Part shown: positions 15,708 through 25,309 of the stretch, piece after piece | How positions within the stretch are numbered: position 1 is the stretch's first letter | How the letters are laid out: every line of letters starts with the position of its first letter | NCBI GenBank assembly: GCA_903873965.1 | Contig: CAIQQO010000137.1 | Span: forward strand, 1 to 42,703 | DNA from: an uncultured bacterium | GTDB lineage: Bacteria > Chloroflexota > Anaerolineae > J036 > Brachytrichaceae | Length of the DNA stretch: 42,703 nt | Reading direction: 5' to 3' | The notes under the pieces: generated by a model | What the model was told of the DNA's origin: nothing | The model's input: only the letters and a program-made list of their open reading frames with translations | Database searches by the model: none | Made by a program: the position numbers and the translations under genes

Positions 15708-16372
15708 TCAATCCTATAACCCACGCCCCGGACGGTCTGCAGCCGTTCCGGGTGCGAGGGGTCTTTTTCCAGTTTCTCGCGCAGCCAGCGCACGTGCACG
15801 TCCACGGTACGCGCGTCGCCGTCGAAGTCATAGCCCCACACCTGCGTGATGAGAAACTCGCGCGACAACACCGCGCCCTTGTTGCGCATCAGGGTTGCCA
15901 GCAGCTCAAATTCCTTGTGGCTGAGCTTGATCTCGCGCCCGTCCAAATACACGCGCCGTGATACCAGGTCAAGCGCAACATCGCCGCATTGCAGCCGTTC
16001 GCCATGCAGCTTGGGCGCGCGCCGTAAGGCAGCGCGCAGGCGCGCTATCAGTTCCGGCAGGCTGAATGGTTTGACGACATAGTCATCTGCGCCGCTTTCC
16101 AGCCCGATGACGCGGTCAATCTCGGCGCCGCGCGCGGTCAGAAGGATGATCGGCATTTCGGTTTCTTTGCGCAGAATGCGGCACAGCGACAGGCCATCCA
16201 GTCCTGGCAGCATGACGTCGAATACTCCGACGTCGGGCAGTTCCTGGCGCGCCATGGTCAGCGCCGTGTCGCCGTTCGAGGACTGAATCACGGTAAACCC
16301 TTCCCGGGTCATGTACTGCGCAACCAGCTCCAACAGGGTTGGATCATCTTCTACGAGCAATACTTTTGGCAT
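15704..16372 (-). CDS. OmpR/PhoB-family response regulator, probable PhoB/PhoP
   Basis: 222 residues. The receiver domain (1-118) has an acidic pocket (ED at 8-10), phospho-acceptor Asp52, Thr79 and Lys101 (VVKPF). The winged-helix domain (126-222) has the characteristic KEFELLATLMRNKG...DVHVRWLREKLE...VRGVGYRID. It is the last gene of a pst-phoU cluster, so control of phosphate uptake by binding the Pho-box-like repeats at 21395-21422 is the obvious inference. No sensor kinase is present: the neighbouring gene converges on it. It starts 28 nt after phoU ends. Confidence 0.88.
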   Translation of the reverse strand: MPKVLLVEDDPTLLELVAQYMTREGFTVIQSSNGDTALTMARQELPDVGVFDVMLPGLDGLSLCRILRKETEMPIILLTARGAEIDRVIGLESGADDYVVKPFSLPELIARLRAALRRAPKLHGERLQCGDVALDLVSRRVYLDGREIKLSHKEFELLATLMRNKGAVLSREFLITQVWGYDFDGDARTVDVHVRWLREKLEKDPSHPERLQTVRGVGYRID

Positions 16373-16400
16373 GGTGTAGACGCTTGCTTACCCGCGCCCT

Positions 16401-17099
16401 TCACGCTGTTTTGGGCGGCTTGGGTGGTTTATAGTCGCCCAGTTCGCCTGTGACGGCAAAGATCACTCGCTCGCACAGGTTGGTGACGCGATCGGCAGAG
16501 CGCTCGAGGTTATGGGCTACCCATAGCAGGTACATCGCGCGCGTGATGGACTTTCTGTCCTGCGCCATCTGGATCAGCAAATCGCGCAAGGCCTGGTTAT
16601 ACAGGGCATCGACTTCGTCATCGCGCAATACGATACTGCGGGCCAATTCCACGTCCATCTTGACAAAAGCGTCGAGGGCCAGCTCCATCATGTCGCTCGC
16701 AATCGTCTGCATGTGCGGGATTTCGACCAGCGGTTTGATGGGCGCTTCGCTGCCCATGCGCAAGACGATGCCCGCGATGCCGACGGCATGATCCCCGATG
16801 CGCTCCATCTCCACCGACATGTGCATGGCGGTGATGATGCGGCGCAAGTCGCTGGCAGCAGGCTGCTGCGTGGCGATGGTCATCAGGCATGCTTCCTCGA
16901 TCTTATAGCGCAGCTGGTTGATGCGCTCATCAGACGATATCACCTGATGCGCCAGATCAAGGTTGCGTTCACGCAATGCCTTGACTGAAAATCGCAGTTG
17001 GTCATTGACGAGGCTGCCCAGGCGCAGAACGTCATCACGAATGCCGTTCTGGTCGTGATCCAGCAGCGATCGGCCCGATGTACTCGATATGATACCCAT
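16401..17099 (-). CDS. phoU: phosphate-specific transport regulator PhoU
   Basis: 232 residues of tandem three-helix bundles with PhoU metal-binding signatures: DLRRIITAMHMSVEMERIGDHAVGIA in the first half and LLWVAHNLERSADRVTNLCERVIF in the second. PhoU links Pst transporter status to the Pho sensor and limits phosphate uptake. The start overlaps the pstB stop by one nucleotide. The C-terminal tail (KPPKPPKTA) is an unremarkable extension. Confidence 0.95.
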   Translation of the reverse strand: MGIISSTSGRSLLDHDQNGIRDDVLRLGSLVNDQLRFSVKALRERNLDLAHQVISSDERINQLRYKIEEACLMTIATQQPAASDLRRIITAMHMSVEMERIGDHAVGIAGIVLRMGSEAPIKPLVEIPHMQTIASDMMELALDAFVKMDVELARSIVLRDDEVDALYNQALRDLLIQMAQDRKSITRAMYLLWVAHNLERSADRVTNLCERVIFAVTGELGDYKPPKPPKTA

Positions 17100-17956
17100 T
17101 ATCCAAACCTCCCGCTGACGTAGTCCTCCGTTCGTTTATCCTTTGGCTTTGTGAAGATGGTCTGAGTTTCCGAGAATTCGATCATCTCGCCGGCTCGGTC
17201 GGGACGCATCATCATCATTGCCGTAAAATCGCTGACGCGCGCTGCTTGTTGCATGTTGTGCGTCACGATGACGATAGTGTACTCCTTTTTAAGCTCCTGC
17301 ATCAGCTCTTCGATTTTAATCGTTGCCACGGGATCGAGCGCCGAACACGGCTCATCCATCAACACGACTTCGGGCTCGACGGCCACAGCGCGCGCGATGC
17401 ACAGGCGTTGTTGCTGGCCGCCCGACAGCGCCATGCCCGATTGCTTAAGCTTGTCTTTAACCTCGTCCCACAGGGCGGCGCGGCGCAGGCTGCGCTCCAC
17501 AATGTCATCCATTTCCGATTTTGAAATGCGGCCATACAAGCGCGGGCCGAAGGCCACATTCTCATAGATCGTTTTGGGAAACGGGTTGGGGCGTTGAAAC
17601 ACCATGCCGATGCGGCGGCGCACGTCGACCACATCGACTCCGGGCGCGTACAGGTCTTCGCCGTCCAGTGTCACCTTGCCTTCGATGTGCGATCCTGAGA
17701 CCAGATCGTTCATGCGGTTCAGAGAGCGCAGCAAGGTACTCTTGCCGCAGCCCGATGGTCCGATGATGGCCGTGATTTTGCGATCCTGCATGGGCAGGGT
17801 CACTTCAGCCACCGCGCGAAATGCGCTGTAGTAGACCGAGAGGCTCTCGGTTTTCATCTTCGGCGCAGGCGCGGCTGCGGGTCCGCGTGGCGCAGGCTCG
17901 GCACCTGCCGGCACGATGGTCATTCCAGCGGCCTGTGTGGGTTGCTCAGTCATCAA
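17099..17956 (-). CDS. pstB: phosphate ABC transporter ATP-binding protein PstB
   Basis: 285 residues. Walker A GPSGCGKS (66-73), signature LSGGQQQR (177-184), Walker B VVLMDEP (197-203) and the switch histidine in [18 protein letters not shown] is typical of PstB. The first 33 residues are Ala/Pro-rich and outside the family fold; an internal ATG at residue 34 ([10 protein letters not shown]) would give the usual length, so the true start is uncertain. It energises phosphate import with PstC/PstA. Confidence 0.95.
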   Translation of the reverse strand: MMTEQPTQAAGMTIVPAGAEPAPRGPAAAPAPKMKTESLSVYYSAFRAVAEVTLPMQDRKITAIIGPSGCGKSTLLRSLNRMNDLVSGSHIEGKVTLDGEDLYAPGVDVVDVRRRIGMVFQRPNPFPKTIYENVAFGPRLYGRISKSEMDDIVERSLRRAALWDEVKDKLKQSGMALSGGQQQRLCIARAVAVEPEVVLMDEPCSALDPVATIKIEELMQELKKEYTIVIVTHNMQQAARVSDFTAMMMMRPDRAGEMIEFSETQTIFTKPKDKRTEDYVSGRFG

Positions 17957-17984
17957 ATAGTTCTCCTGAATTTTGCCCTCAAAC

Positions 17985-18881
17985 CTATTTACTGCGCCGA
18001 TTGGCGATCAAGCGCGCGCTGATATTGAGAATAAGTACGGTCAACACAATGATCATGGCGATGGCCCACGCCTGCGCGTTGCGCGTCACGTCCGGGTCCA
18101 CCGCGTACTTAAAGAGCGTTAAAGGTAGTGAGGCGATGGGTCTATCCAGCGCCGTTGAAAACACGTTGCTGCCCTGCGCTGTAAATAACAGCGGCGCTGT
18201 CTCACCCGACACGCGCGCAATCGCCAGCATCAGCCCGGTGATCACGCCCGTAATGGCTGCCGGCAGCATAATGCTAAACGATGTTTTCCATTCCGACGCG
18301 CCCAATCCCAGCGAGGCTTCGCGCATCGAGCGCGGCACCAGCTTCAGCATCTCCTCGGTGGTGCGCAACACGATGGGTGTCATCATGATCGCCAGCGCAA
18401 CGGCGCCGGAAATGGCGGAGTAGCTGCGCCCCGCCACAAGCAAAGTGTACACAAACAAGCCAACCACGATGGAAGGCAGGCCTGAGAGGACATCGGTGCC
18501 GAACCTTACCATCAGGCCGATGGCTGTATTAGGGTGCTGCACCACATAGAAAGCAGCCAGGATGCCGATCGGGACTGCCATCAACGAAGCCAGCCCGATC
18601 AAGATGACCGTGCCGACGATGGCATGCCAGATGCCACCGCCGCCCATCGATGTAGGTTTGAATGTCTGCGTGAGAAAGTCGAGGGTCATCGCTTGTGACC
18701 CACGCGCAAATACCTCGATCAGGATCCATACCAACGGGATCAGCGCCAACAGTGTGGCGACCCCCGTCAATCCCAGCATGACGGCGTTGACAATACGTCG
18801 CGTGTTCTCGCGTGCCTGCGATACCTGAATGCGTCGCGCACGCATGCGTTCGCGCGGGGACTGCGCCATCATGGTAGTCAT
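17985..18881 (-). CDS. pstA: phosphate ABC transporter permease PstA
   Basis: 298 residues with six membrane segments and the binding-protein-dependent permease loop ([29 protein letters not shown]). [16 protein letters not shown] is characteristic of PstA. It lies between pstC and pstB, 62 nt after pstC, across two small hairpins. The basic N-terminus ([10 protein letters not shown]) is cytoplasmic. Confidence 0.95.
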   Translation of the reverse strand: MTTMMAQSPRERMRARRIQVSQARENTRRIVNAVMLGLTGVATLLALIPLVWILIEVFARGSQAMTLDFLTQTFKPTSMGGGGIWHAIVGTVILIGLASLMAVPIGILAAFYVVQHPNTAIGLMVRFGTDVLSGLPSIVVGLFVYTLLVAGRSYSAISGAVALAIMMTPIVLRTTEEMLKLVPRSMREASLGLGASEWKTSFSIMLPAAITGVITGLMLAIARVSGETAPLLFTAQGSNVFSTALDRPIASLPLTLFKYAVDPDVTRNAQAWAIAMIIVLTVLILNISARLIANRRSK

Positions 18882-18925
18882 TATCTGAGTTGATTTTGTG
18901 TCAGACAGGGTGCCATCTCCTTAGA

Positions 18926-18956
18926 TCAGATTATCTGAACAAATCAGACTCTCTGA
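18926..18956 (-). repeat. two small inverted repeats at the pstC-pstA junction
   Basis: TCAGATTATCTGA (18926-18938) and TCAGA-CTC-TCTGA (18944-18956) lie side by side and include the pstC stop codon; further TCTGA/TCAGA half-sites occur at about 18884 and 18901. They may be mRNA stability or processing structures between the two permease genes. Confidence 0.35.
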
Positions 18957-19966
18957 TCGGGGTTGCGTCGCGATACGCTCCATACCAGCAGACGCGCCAG
19001 CAGGTTCAATAAAAGGCTCATGAAGAACAACATGAGGCCAATCTCAATCAATGCGCTGGAATACGCCGGGGTGCGGCTTTCGCCCCACTCGTTGGCGATA
19101 ACGCTTGCCATCGTGTAGCCAGGACTGAGTATAGAGGTCGAGAGTTGCGCCACATTGCCGATCACCATCGTCACGGCCATCGTCTCGCCCAGCGCACGCC
19201 CCAGCCCAAGGATGACGGCGCCCAGTATGCCTGACAACGCATACGGTAACACCACTTGCCAGATCGTTTCCCATTGCGTGCTGCCCAGGCCATACGCGCC
19301 TTCGCGTTGCGCCTTGGGTACGGCCAGCAAGACATCGCGCGAAATCGCAGTAATGGTTGGGACGATCATGACAGCGAGGATTAAACCGGCGGCAAGGTAA
19401 CTGGCGCCAAAGAACGGCCCCTCAAAGAGAGGAATAAAGATGCCGTGACTCTTGTCGCCAAAGGTGTTCAATAGAAATTCACCCACCGGTTTGACTACCG
19501 TGGGGATGAAGACAAAGATACCCCAGGCGCCATACACGACGCTGGGGATGGCCGCCAGCAGTTCAACGAGAAAGCCCAGCGGCGCCCGGATGCGCGGCGG
19601 GCATAATTCCGCGAGGAAAATAGCGACGCCCAGTCCTAGCGGGATAGCGATGACGAGCGCCAGTATGGAGGTGCTAATGGTACCCGCAATGAAGGGCATG
19701 GCGCCAAACAGGTCGCTGACGGGGTTCCATTCCGTGGCGGTGATAAACCCTAGCCCGTCGCTGTTGCGCGTCACGCTGGAAGCAATCCAGAGCATGACAC
19801 CTACGCCAACCATTAAACCGATGACGGATAACGCCGCCAGGACGATGATGCCTTTATAGGGAATATCGCCGTGCTGCAGCGCTCGGCCGATCCGCTGATT
19901 CAGCGTTACCCGCGCTGATATTGGTCGCGCTGTTCTTAACCCTTTGCCTGTGGAGATAGAAGCCAT
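18944..19966 (-). CDS. pstC: phosphate ABC transporter permease PstC
   Basis: 340 residues. A cytoplasmic N-terminus of about 45 residues precedes the first membrane helix (GIIVLAALSVIGLMVGVGVML). EWNPVSDLFGAMPFIAGT, AAIPSVVYGAWGIFVF and the permease loop LLAVPKAQREGAYGLGSTQWETI identify PstC. It pairs with PstA to form the channel. It follows pstS after 172 nt that contain a terminator-like hairpin. Confidence 0.95.
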   Translation of the reverse strand: MASISTGKGLRTARPISARVTLNQRIGRALQHGDIPYKGIIVLAALSVIGLMVGVGVMLWIASSVTRNSDGLGFITATEWNPVSDLFGAMPFIAGTISTSILALVIAIPLGLGVAIFLAELCPPRIRAPLGFLVELLAAIPSVVYGAWGIFVFIPTVVKPVGEFLLNTFGDKSHGIFIPLFEGPFFGASYLAAGLILAVMIVPTITAISRDVLLAVPKAQREGAYGLGSTQWETIWQVVLPYALSGILGAVILGLGRALGETMAVTMVIGNVAQLSTSILSPGYTMASVIANEWGESRTPAYSSALIEIGLMLFFMSLLLNLLARLLVWSVSRRNPDQRV

Positions 19967-20069
19967 TTTGCTATTTCATCATGGGCGCTGCCGCCCTGGT
20001 CGATCACGTTCCCTATCAGGATACCCGGTATCGTAACGCTGATTCAGAATTAGGCGCACACAAGAAATC

Positions 20070-20101
20070 GCCTCCCAACCGGTCGAAACCGATGGGGAGG
20101 C
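20070..20101 (-). terminator. hairpin between pstS and pstC (partial terminator)
   Basis: Read on the minus strand, GCCTCCCCATCGGT and ACCGGTTGGGAGGC form a 14-position stem with two mismatches and a 4-nt loop, followed by GATTTCTTGTG. In phosphate operons such a hairpin commonly makes the binding protein far more abundant than the permeases. That role is inference here. Confidence 0.6.
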
Positions 20102-20138
20102 AAGTTGGTGCAGATTTGGATCGGTACGGTGCTTGCAA

Positions 20139-21338
20139 TTAGTTGAGCGGTTTGCCGTTGCAGGTGATTGCCTTGGCTGCGTTCAGTGCTGTGGGCACGA
20201 CATCGGCGGGCAGTGGCGCGTACAGCAGCTTGGCGGCGCGGGCGGCGGCGCCCTTGTCGGTCAGCGCCCAGTTGATGAAGCCGACGATTTTCTCCGCTTT
20301 TTTGCAGTCGGTGTAGTCCTTGTTCACGATCAGGTAGGTGAAGCCGGCGATAGGCCAGGCAGCTTCGTCTTTGGCGTTCACGATCAGCGCAGTGAGTTTG
20401 TCTGTGAACTGCGCGCCCTTGATCGCGGCCACGGTGCTGGGGATGTTGGCCTGAACCGTCTTGCCAGCGGCGTTGATTTGCTTCGCAAACAGGATGCTGT
20501 TGTTCTTGGCGTAGGCCAGTTCAACGTAGCCCACGGCGCCATTGGTGTTCTGAATGGCTGCGGACACGCCCTGGTTGCCCTTGCCGCCCTGGCCGCGCTT
20601 CAGTTTGTCGGCAGGCCATTCCACGGCTGTGCCTGCGCCGGGGCCGGCTTTCCAGTCAGCGCTGACAGCCGAGAGGAAGTTGGTGAAGATGAAGGTGGTG
20701 CCGGAGCCATCCGAGCGATGCACCACGTTGATCGGGAGATCGGGGAAGGTCACGTCGGCGTTCAATGCTGCAATCGCGGGATCATTCCAGTTTTCAATTT
20801 TGCCCAGGAAGATGTTGGCGATGACTTCTGAGTTTAATGTGATCGAGGTCGTGATGCCCTTAATGTTGTAGGCAATCACTTCTGCGCCTGCGACGGTGGG
20901 CAGCATCTGCAAACCGGGCTTCTCGGCGTAGTCCTTGTCGGTCAGTGCTGCATCGGAACCGGCGAAGTCAACGTTGCCCGCCTTGATGTCCTTGATGCCC
21001 TGGCCGGAACCGCCGCCGCCATAGTTGATCACCACGGAGGGGTCAATCTGGTTATAGGCAAAGGCCAGATCCTCGTACAACGGCTGGGGGAAGGTGGCGC
21101 CGGAGGCATTCAATTGAACGGAGCCGGGAGCATCTGCGGGCTTGGGAGCCTTGCTTGGATCGGCAGTAGCTGTCACAACAGCGACAACAGTTTCTTTTAC
21201 AGTTTTCTCTACCGGAGCCGATGTTACGACGACCGTCTTTTCGACGACCTGCGCTGTAGGGGTCGCGCCGCCACAGGCAGAAAGCAACACGCTGGCTGCA
21301 AGTGCAACCGAGCTGGCGAAAGTCAGTTTGTTATTCAT
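20139..21338 (-). CDS. pstS: phosphate-binding lipoprotein PstS
   Basis: 399 residues. Signal peptide with lipobox LLSAC (Cys22), then a Thr/Val-rich linker to about residue 70. The phosphate-binding domain starts LNASGATFPQPLYEDLAFAY and contains GGGGSGQGIKDI and HRSDGSGTTFIFTNFL, the phosphate-contacting loops of PstS. It is anchored outside the membrane and delivers phosphate to PstC/PstA. It is the first gene of the cluster, with a Pho-box-like array 57-84 nt upstream and AAGGAA as Shine-Dalgarno. Confidence 0.95.
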   Translation of the reverse strand: MNNKLTFASSVALAASVLLSACGGATPTAQVVEKTVVVTSAPVEKTVKETVVAVVTATADPSKAPKPADAPGSVQLNASGATFPQPLYEDLAFAYNQIDPSVVINYGGGGSGQGIKDIKAGNVDFAGSDAALTDKDYAEKPGLQMLPTVAGAEVIAYNIKGITTSITLNSEVIANIFLGKIENWNDPAIAALNADVTFPDLPINVVHRSDGSGTTFIFTNFLSAVSADWKAGPGAGTAVEWPADKLKRGQGGKGNQGVSAAIQNTNGAVGYVELAYAKNNSILFAKQINAAGKTVQANIPSTVAAIKGAQFTDKLTALIVNAKDEAAWPIAGFTYLIVNKDYTDCKKAEKIVGFINWALTDKGAAARAAKLLYAPLPADVVPTALNAAKAITCNGKPLN

Positions 21339-21394
21339 TGATTCCTTAACTCCTCATTACTGAGAGTCAGGTTACCAATGGCTCTTTGTCGGAA

Positions 21395-21422
21395 TGTAAA
21401 GAACAGGTTAAGACGAGATTAA
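21395..21422 (-). promoter_or_regulatory. Pho-box-like array upstream of pstS
   Basis: On the minus strand, three hexamers TTAATC (21422-21417), TTAACC (21411-21406) and TTTACA (21400-21395) recur at exactly 11-bp spacing. This matches the layout of PhoP/PhoB direct-repeat sites (TTAACA-like, 5-nt gaps). The array overlaps the 3' end of the upstream aldolase gene. The binding protein is probably the regulator at 15704-16372. Confidence 0.7.
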
Positions 21423-22331
21423 GAAGTGCGACAGTTCATCGACCACGGCCAGCGCGTTGACGTGCTGGGTGGCATCTTCACCGGTGAGGGTCGCTACGCC
21501 GGCGCGCGACATCAGGTTGATGTTCTGCCCGCGCATTTGCAGCATGCGCTTGGCTGAGGTGGCATATTTGGCGCTCACCACCAGGTCGAGCAGCGTCAGC
21601 ATGCGTTGCACGCGCTCCGCCAGTTCGGGCTGCTGTTGCCAGTGGGCGCACAGCCATACCAGCAATTCGGGGTAGACATTGGCCGCGATGCACGACACGC
21701 CCGTTGCGCCATAGCGCAGCGTCGCCAGTGCGGTTGGCGTGTTGGCGTTATACAGGTTCAGGCGCGTGCCCTGTCCGGCAATCAGCTTCAATCGCATGGC
21801 TTCGGCGTCACAGGTGGTGTCTTTGTGGAATACAAAGCGGCCGGTGTGCGCCAGGTCGCCATAGGCCTGCGTCGACAGGATGCGCTTGTAGGGCGCCGGG
21901 CACTCATACAGCCCAAGGTCGATCGCGCCGGTCAAGCCCAGCAGTGCTTCCATGCGCGCCATGAAGACCGTTTCCGGCTCGCTCTCTTCGGCCAGTTGGC
22001 TGGTGACCGTCACCACGGCGCGCACGCCTGTGTCGGCCATGCGGCGGATGAATTCTGCCTGCTCGTGCACGCCGCCGCCATAGGTGCCCGTGGCTACCAC
22101 CGGCACGTGCCCGTTAACCCGCGCGACGACGTGGCTTGCCAGGCGCAAGCGCTCATCGGGTGAGAGGAGATACATCTCTGACGACAGGCAGACGGCAAAC
22201 AAACCGGAGACGCCTGCCTGCAGGTACCATTCGGTCAGCGCGTCCAGACTGGCCCAGTCGATGGCGCCGTCATTGTGCAGCGGCGTCAACATGACCGGCC
22301 AGACGCCGCCAGGAAGAGTGAGGGTTGGCAT
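21408..22331 (-). CDS. dihydrodipicolinate synthase/N-acetylneuraminate lyase family aldolase
   Basis: 307 residues with a DapA-family (beta/alpha)8 barrel. The likely Schiff-base lysine is Lys170 (RFVFHKDTT), and the proton-relay Tyr142 is in LYECPAP. The usual substrate-binding GTTGE loop is replaced by AVCLSSEMY, so it is not a standard DapA; an aldolase or lyase acting on a 2-keto sugar acid is more likely. It starts 6 nt after the HD-GYP gene on the same strand, so the two probably share a transcript. The biological link between them is unclear. Confidence 0.82.
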   Translation of the reverse strand: MPTLTLPGGVWPVMLTPLHNDGAIDWASLDALTEWYLQAGVSGLFAVCLSSEMYLLSPDERLRLASHVVARVNGHVPVVATGTYGGGVHEQAEFIRRMADTGVRAVVTVTSQLAEESEPETVFMARMEALLGLTGAIDLGLYECPAPYKRILSTQAYGDLAHTGRFVFHKDTTCDAEAMRLKLIAGQGTRLNLYNANTPTALATLRYGATGVSCIAANVYPELLVWLCAHWQQQPELAERVQRMLTLLDLVVSAKYATSAKRMLQMRGQNINLMSRAGVATLTGEDATQHVNALAVVDELSHFLISS

Positions 22332-22337
22332 GGTATG

Positions 22338-25265
22338 TCAGATTATAGCGACGTCAGCCGAATTATCGTCATATTGGCCCGCTGCCAGCAAGTCGAGGAA
22401 CACCTTGACAAGGCGCGGATCGAACTTGCTGCCCGAATTCATCTGCAGGTAAGCCACGATCTTGTCTCTGGGCCAGGCATGTCGATAGTAGCGGTCACTG
22501 GCCAGCGCGTCATACACATCGACAATCGAGAATATGCGCGCCTCCAGCGGAATCTGCTCGCCTTTGAGCCCGCGCGGATAGCCGCTGCCGTCCCAGTTTT
22601 CGTGGTGACAATACGGAATGTTCAGCGCTGGACGCAGAAAGACAATCGGCGACAGCATGTCATAGGCATATTGCGCGTGTTTGTTCATCGTATCGCGCTC
22701 GTCGGTAGTAAGATCGCCCGGCTTGGTCAGGATCGCATCGGGCACGCCCAGTTTGCCGACGTCGTGCAGCAATGCGCCGTGGCGTATGTCGGTGATATGG
22801 TCATTGCTCATACCCAGTCGGCGCGCCAGTTGCACCGTCAAATTCGTGACGCGCTGGCTATGGCCTTCTGTGCCTGTGTCGCGCAGGTCAATCGCCTTGG
22901 ACCAGCCTTCGATGGTGGCCTCATAGGCCAGGCGCGTTTCGAGGTTGGTCTTTTCCAGCGAGTCGAACAGACGGGCATGGTCGATCGAAATAGCGGCCTG
23001 ATCGGCCAGCGTCTCTAGAAATTCGAGCCAATCAGCGCTGAAAGCCAGCGGTTTGCGGCTGAAAACCTCGATCACACCGAGCAGTTCGCCCTTGGCAATC
23101 AGCGGCAGGCTGCAGTAGCTGACAAAACCCTCATCGGTGGCCACTTCGGCGCGGCGGAAGTCGCTGGCCTGGCGCAGGTCGGGAATGGTGAGGATGTTGT
23201 GTTGCATGGCGGCCTGACCCACTGGATCGGAATGCAGATGGACGACCATGCGCGGAATGCGACTTGAGAAGAAGCCGCGCCCTGACGAATGCTCCAGCCG
23301 CAACGTGTCGATGTTCAGCAACATAATGGCAGCCGCATCCACCTTGAGCTGGTTGGTAATGGTTTCGAGCAGGATATTCAGGCTGATGCGGACGTCCAGG
23401 GTGCTCTTGATGGCCACATCGATGCTTCTCAACGCCTGAATGCGCTGCAATTGCGTGATCGCCTGATCATAAAGTTGCACGCGGCGCAGGGTGCTTCCTG
23501 TGATCTCGCAGGCGGCAGACAGCAGACTCAGTTCGCGTTCAGAGAAGGGTTGCGGGTTGCCGCCGCGCAGTTTGCCCACAACGATCACGCCCAGGAATGC
23601 GGTTTCCGAGCGCAGGGGGGCGCATGCCACCGGCCCGAGATAGCGCGCCGCGGCCGAGCGCTTGACCTGGTGCGGTTCATGGTCGTAGTTGATCGACTGC
23701 ACCGCGCGATTGTTCCGGCGCACAAAACCGGCCAGCCCCTCATCCTTGTCGATGCGGACGCCGATATCTGAGCTGAGCGGACCATCACCCACTTCCATGT
23801 TGAACTGGCCTTCTTCGCCGTAATACATGATTACCGCGCCGCAATCGGCCGCCACCAGCCGTTTGGCGTGATCGAGCCCGATGCGCATGATGGCCGGCGC
23901 GGTTTGCGCCGTTCGCATGTCCTGTGACAACGAGAACAGGATTTCCAGTTCCTCGGTTCTGCGCCGCAGATCGACCTCCATCTTGTTGCGCACGGTGAAG
24001 TCGGTGAAGGTTGCGTATACCTGATACGGGGTGGTCTCATTCGGATGGAATTGCGGGTAGGCGTTGACCAGAATCCAGTGGTGTGTGTTGTCATGCGGGT
24101 GAAAAATGCCCATCACCACATCATTCACGCGGGCGCCGGTCTGCAGTGCGACCATGGCCGGATGGGTATCGCCGGGAAAATCGGAGCCATCCTCGTGAAT
24201 CGCTTTCCACCGCGGGTCGATGGATGTCCTGCCCTGCATCTGGTCAAGTGTCAGCCCCAGGATGCTGGTAGCAGCTGGGTTGGCTGCCGTGATGCGCCCG
24301 GCCGCATCCTGATATACCACGCCTTGCGCCATGGTCTCGAACAGGATGCGGAATCGTTCTTCGCTGCGTGAGAGCGCCTGAGCCGCGGTTTTTTGTTCGA
24401 CGATGCTCCAGGTGAGATCGGCGAATTGGCTGACGACTTCAAGGTCATCCTGGTTGTAGTTGGTGATTTTGTTGCCAATGCCCAGCACAGCGACGATCAA
24501 ATCATTGCGGAATACGGGCACGATCATCTCGCGTGTGATGGGCGAGTGTCCTTCCGGCAGCCCGATGCGATTTTCTATTGCGACGTAATCATTGTGGATG
24601 ATGGCCTTGCGCTGGCGGATGCAGTCTGCCCATACGCCCGCTTGCTTGACGTTCAGGTGTCCCTGCGTCACATTCATGGCGCATTGTCGATCCAGAACGC
24701 TCGATGACCATGTTGTCTGGATAATCGTGTTTTGATCGGCGCCCAGGAAGTGACAAAAACCTATCTGGCTATCGACCAGTTCGGTGATTTTATCCAGCAT
24801 TTCGCGCACCACCTCGTCCAGTGCATGCGATTCTGCGTACTGCATCAAGTACAAGCGCCCTTCCTGGATTTTCTCGGTGCGAATACGCTGGTTAACGTCA
24901 ATGCCGAAACCGAAATAGCCCGCAAAAGTGCCGTCCGTGGAGTAGTAGGGACGTCCCTGGTCGATGATCCAGCGATACTCGCCGTCGTGCCGGCGTAGTC
25001 GATACAAAAGTTCCACCATGGTGCGCGTCTGAACCGCGTTTCGGTATGCGGCAAGGCACTTCGCCTGATCCGCAGGATGGATTTCGTTCAGCCAGATGTC
25101 GCAATCGGCGGTGCCTGGTCGAGAGTGCTCGGTTTCTGCCGTCCTCGTCCGACCAGTGAAAGCGAGCCATGACTGGTTGAACCAGCAAAACTCCCCGTCG
25201 GGTTGTGCCCGCCATATGAGCGCGGGTGCGTGATCCAGGATATCGACGTGTTGATCGTTTACCAT
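22338..25265 (-). CDS. PAS-GAF-PAS-GAF-GAF-HD-GYP c-di-GMP phosphodiesterase
   Basis: 975 residues without membrane segments. Order: PAS (about 8-128, ending GYFGFGIDVNQR), GAF (about 145-295), PAS (about 305-430, RFRILFETMAQGVVYQDAAG), two further GAF domains (about 440-590 and 600-770), and an HD-GYP domain (about 800-960) with HDVGK near residue 832 and HHENWDGSGYP near 890-900. HD-GYP enzymes hydrolyse c-di-GMP; the stacked sensors suggest several ligands. There is no receiver domain, so control is by direct sensing. It is divergent from a stand-alone Hpt protein with direct repeats between the two. Confidence 0.9.
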   Translation of the reverse strand: MVNDQHVDILDHAPALIWRAQPDGEFCWFNQSWLAFTGRTRTAETEHSRPGTADCDIWLNEIHPADQAKCLAAYRNAVQTRTMVELLYRLRRHDGEYRWIIDQGRPYYSTDGTFAGYFGFGIDVNQRIRTEKIQEGRLYLMQYAESHALDEVVREMLDKITELVDSQIGFCHFLGADQNTIIQTTWSSSVLDRQCAMNVTQGHLNVKQAGVWADCIRQRKAIIHNDYVAIENRIGLPEGHSPITREMIVPVFRNDLIVAVLGIGNKITNYNQDDLEVVSQFADLTWSIVEQKTAAQALSRSEERFRILFETMAQGVVYQDAAGRITAANPAATSILGLTLDQMQGRTSIDPRWKAIHEDGSDFPGDTHPAMVALQTGARVNDVVMGIFHPHDNTHHWILVNAYPQFHPNETTPYQVYATFTDFTVRNKMEVDLRRRTEELEILFSLSQDMRTAQTAPAIMRIGLDHAKRLVAADCGAVIMYYGEEGQFNMEVGDGPLSSDIGVRIDKDEGLAGFVRRNNRAVQSINYDHEPHQVKRSAAARYLGPVACAPLRSETAFLGVIVVGKLRGGNPQPFSERELSLLSAACEITGSTLRRVQLYDQAITQLQRIQALRSIDVAIKSTLDVRISLNILLETITNQLKVDAAAIMLLNIDTLRLEHSSGRGFFSSRIPRMVVHLHSDPVGQAAMQHNILTIPDLRQASDFRRAEVATDEGFVSYCSLPLIAKGELLGVIEVFSRKPLAFSADWLEFLETLADQAAISIDHARLFDSLEKTNLETRLAYEATIEGWSKAIDLRDTGTEGHSQRVTNLTVQLARRLGMSNDHITDIRHGALLHDVGKLGVPDAILTKPGDLTTDERDTMNKHAQYAYDMLSPIVFLRPALNIPYCHHENWDGSGYPRGLKGEQIPLEARIFSIVDVYDALASDRYYRHAWPRDKIVAYLQMNSGSKFDPRLVKVFLDLLAAGQYDDNSADVAII

Positions 25266-25309
25266 AGTGTGCTATTGCAGTTCCGGTAAAAAGTTTACTT
25301 CAAGTGGCT

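Noticed and set aside
20020..20032. Palindrome GATACC-C-GGTATC between pstS and pstC
   Set aside because: Its single-base centre cannot form a stable RNA loop and no repeated copy was found, so no function is assigned.
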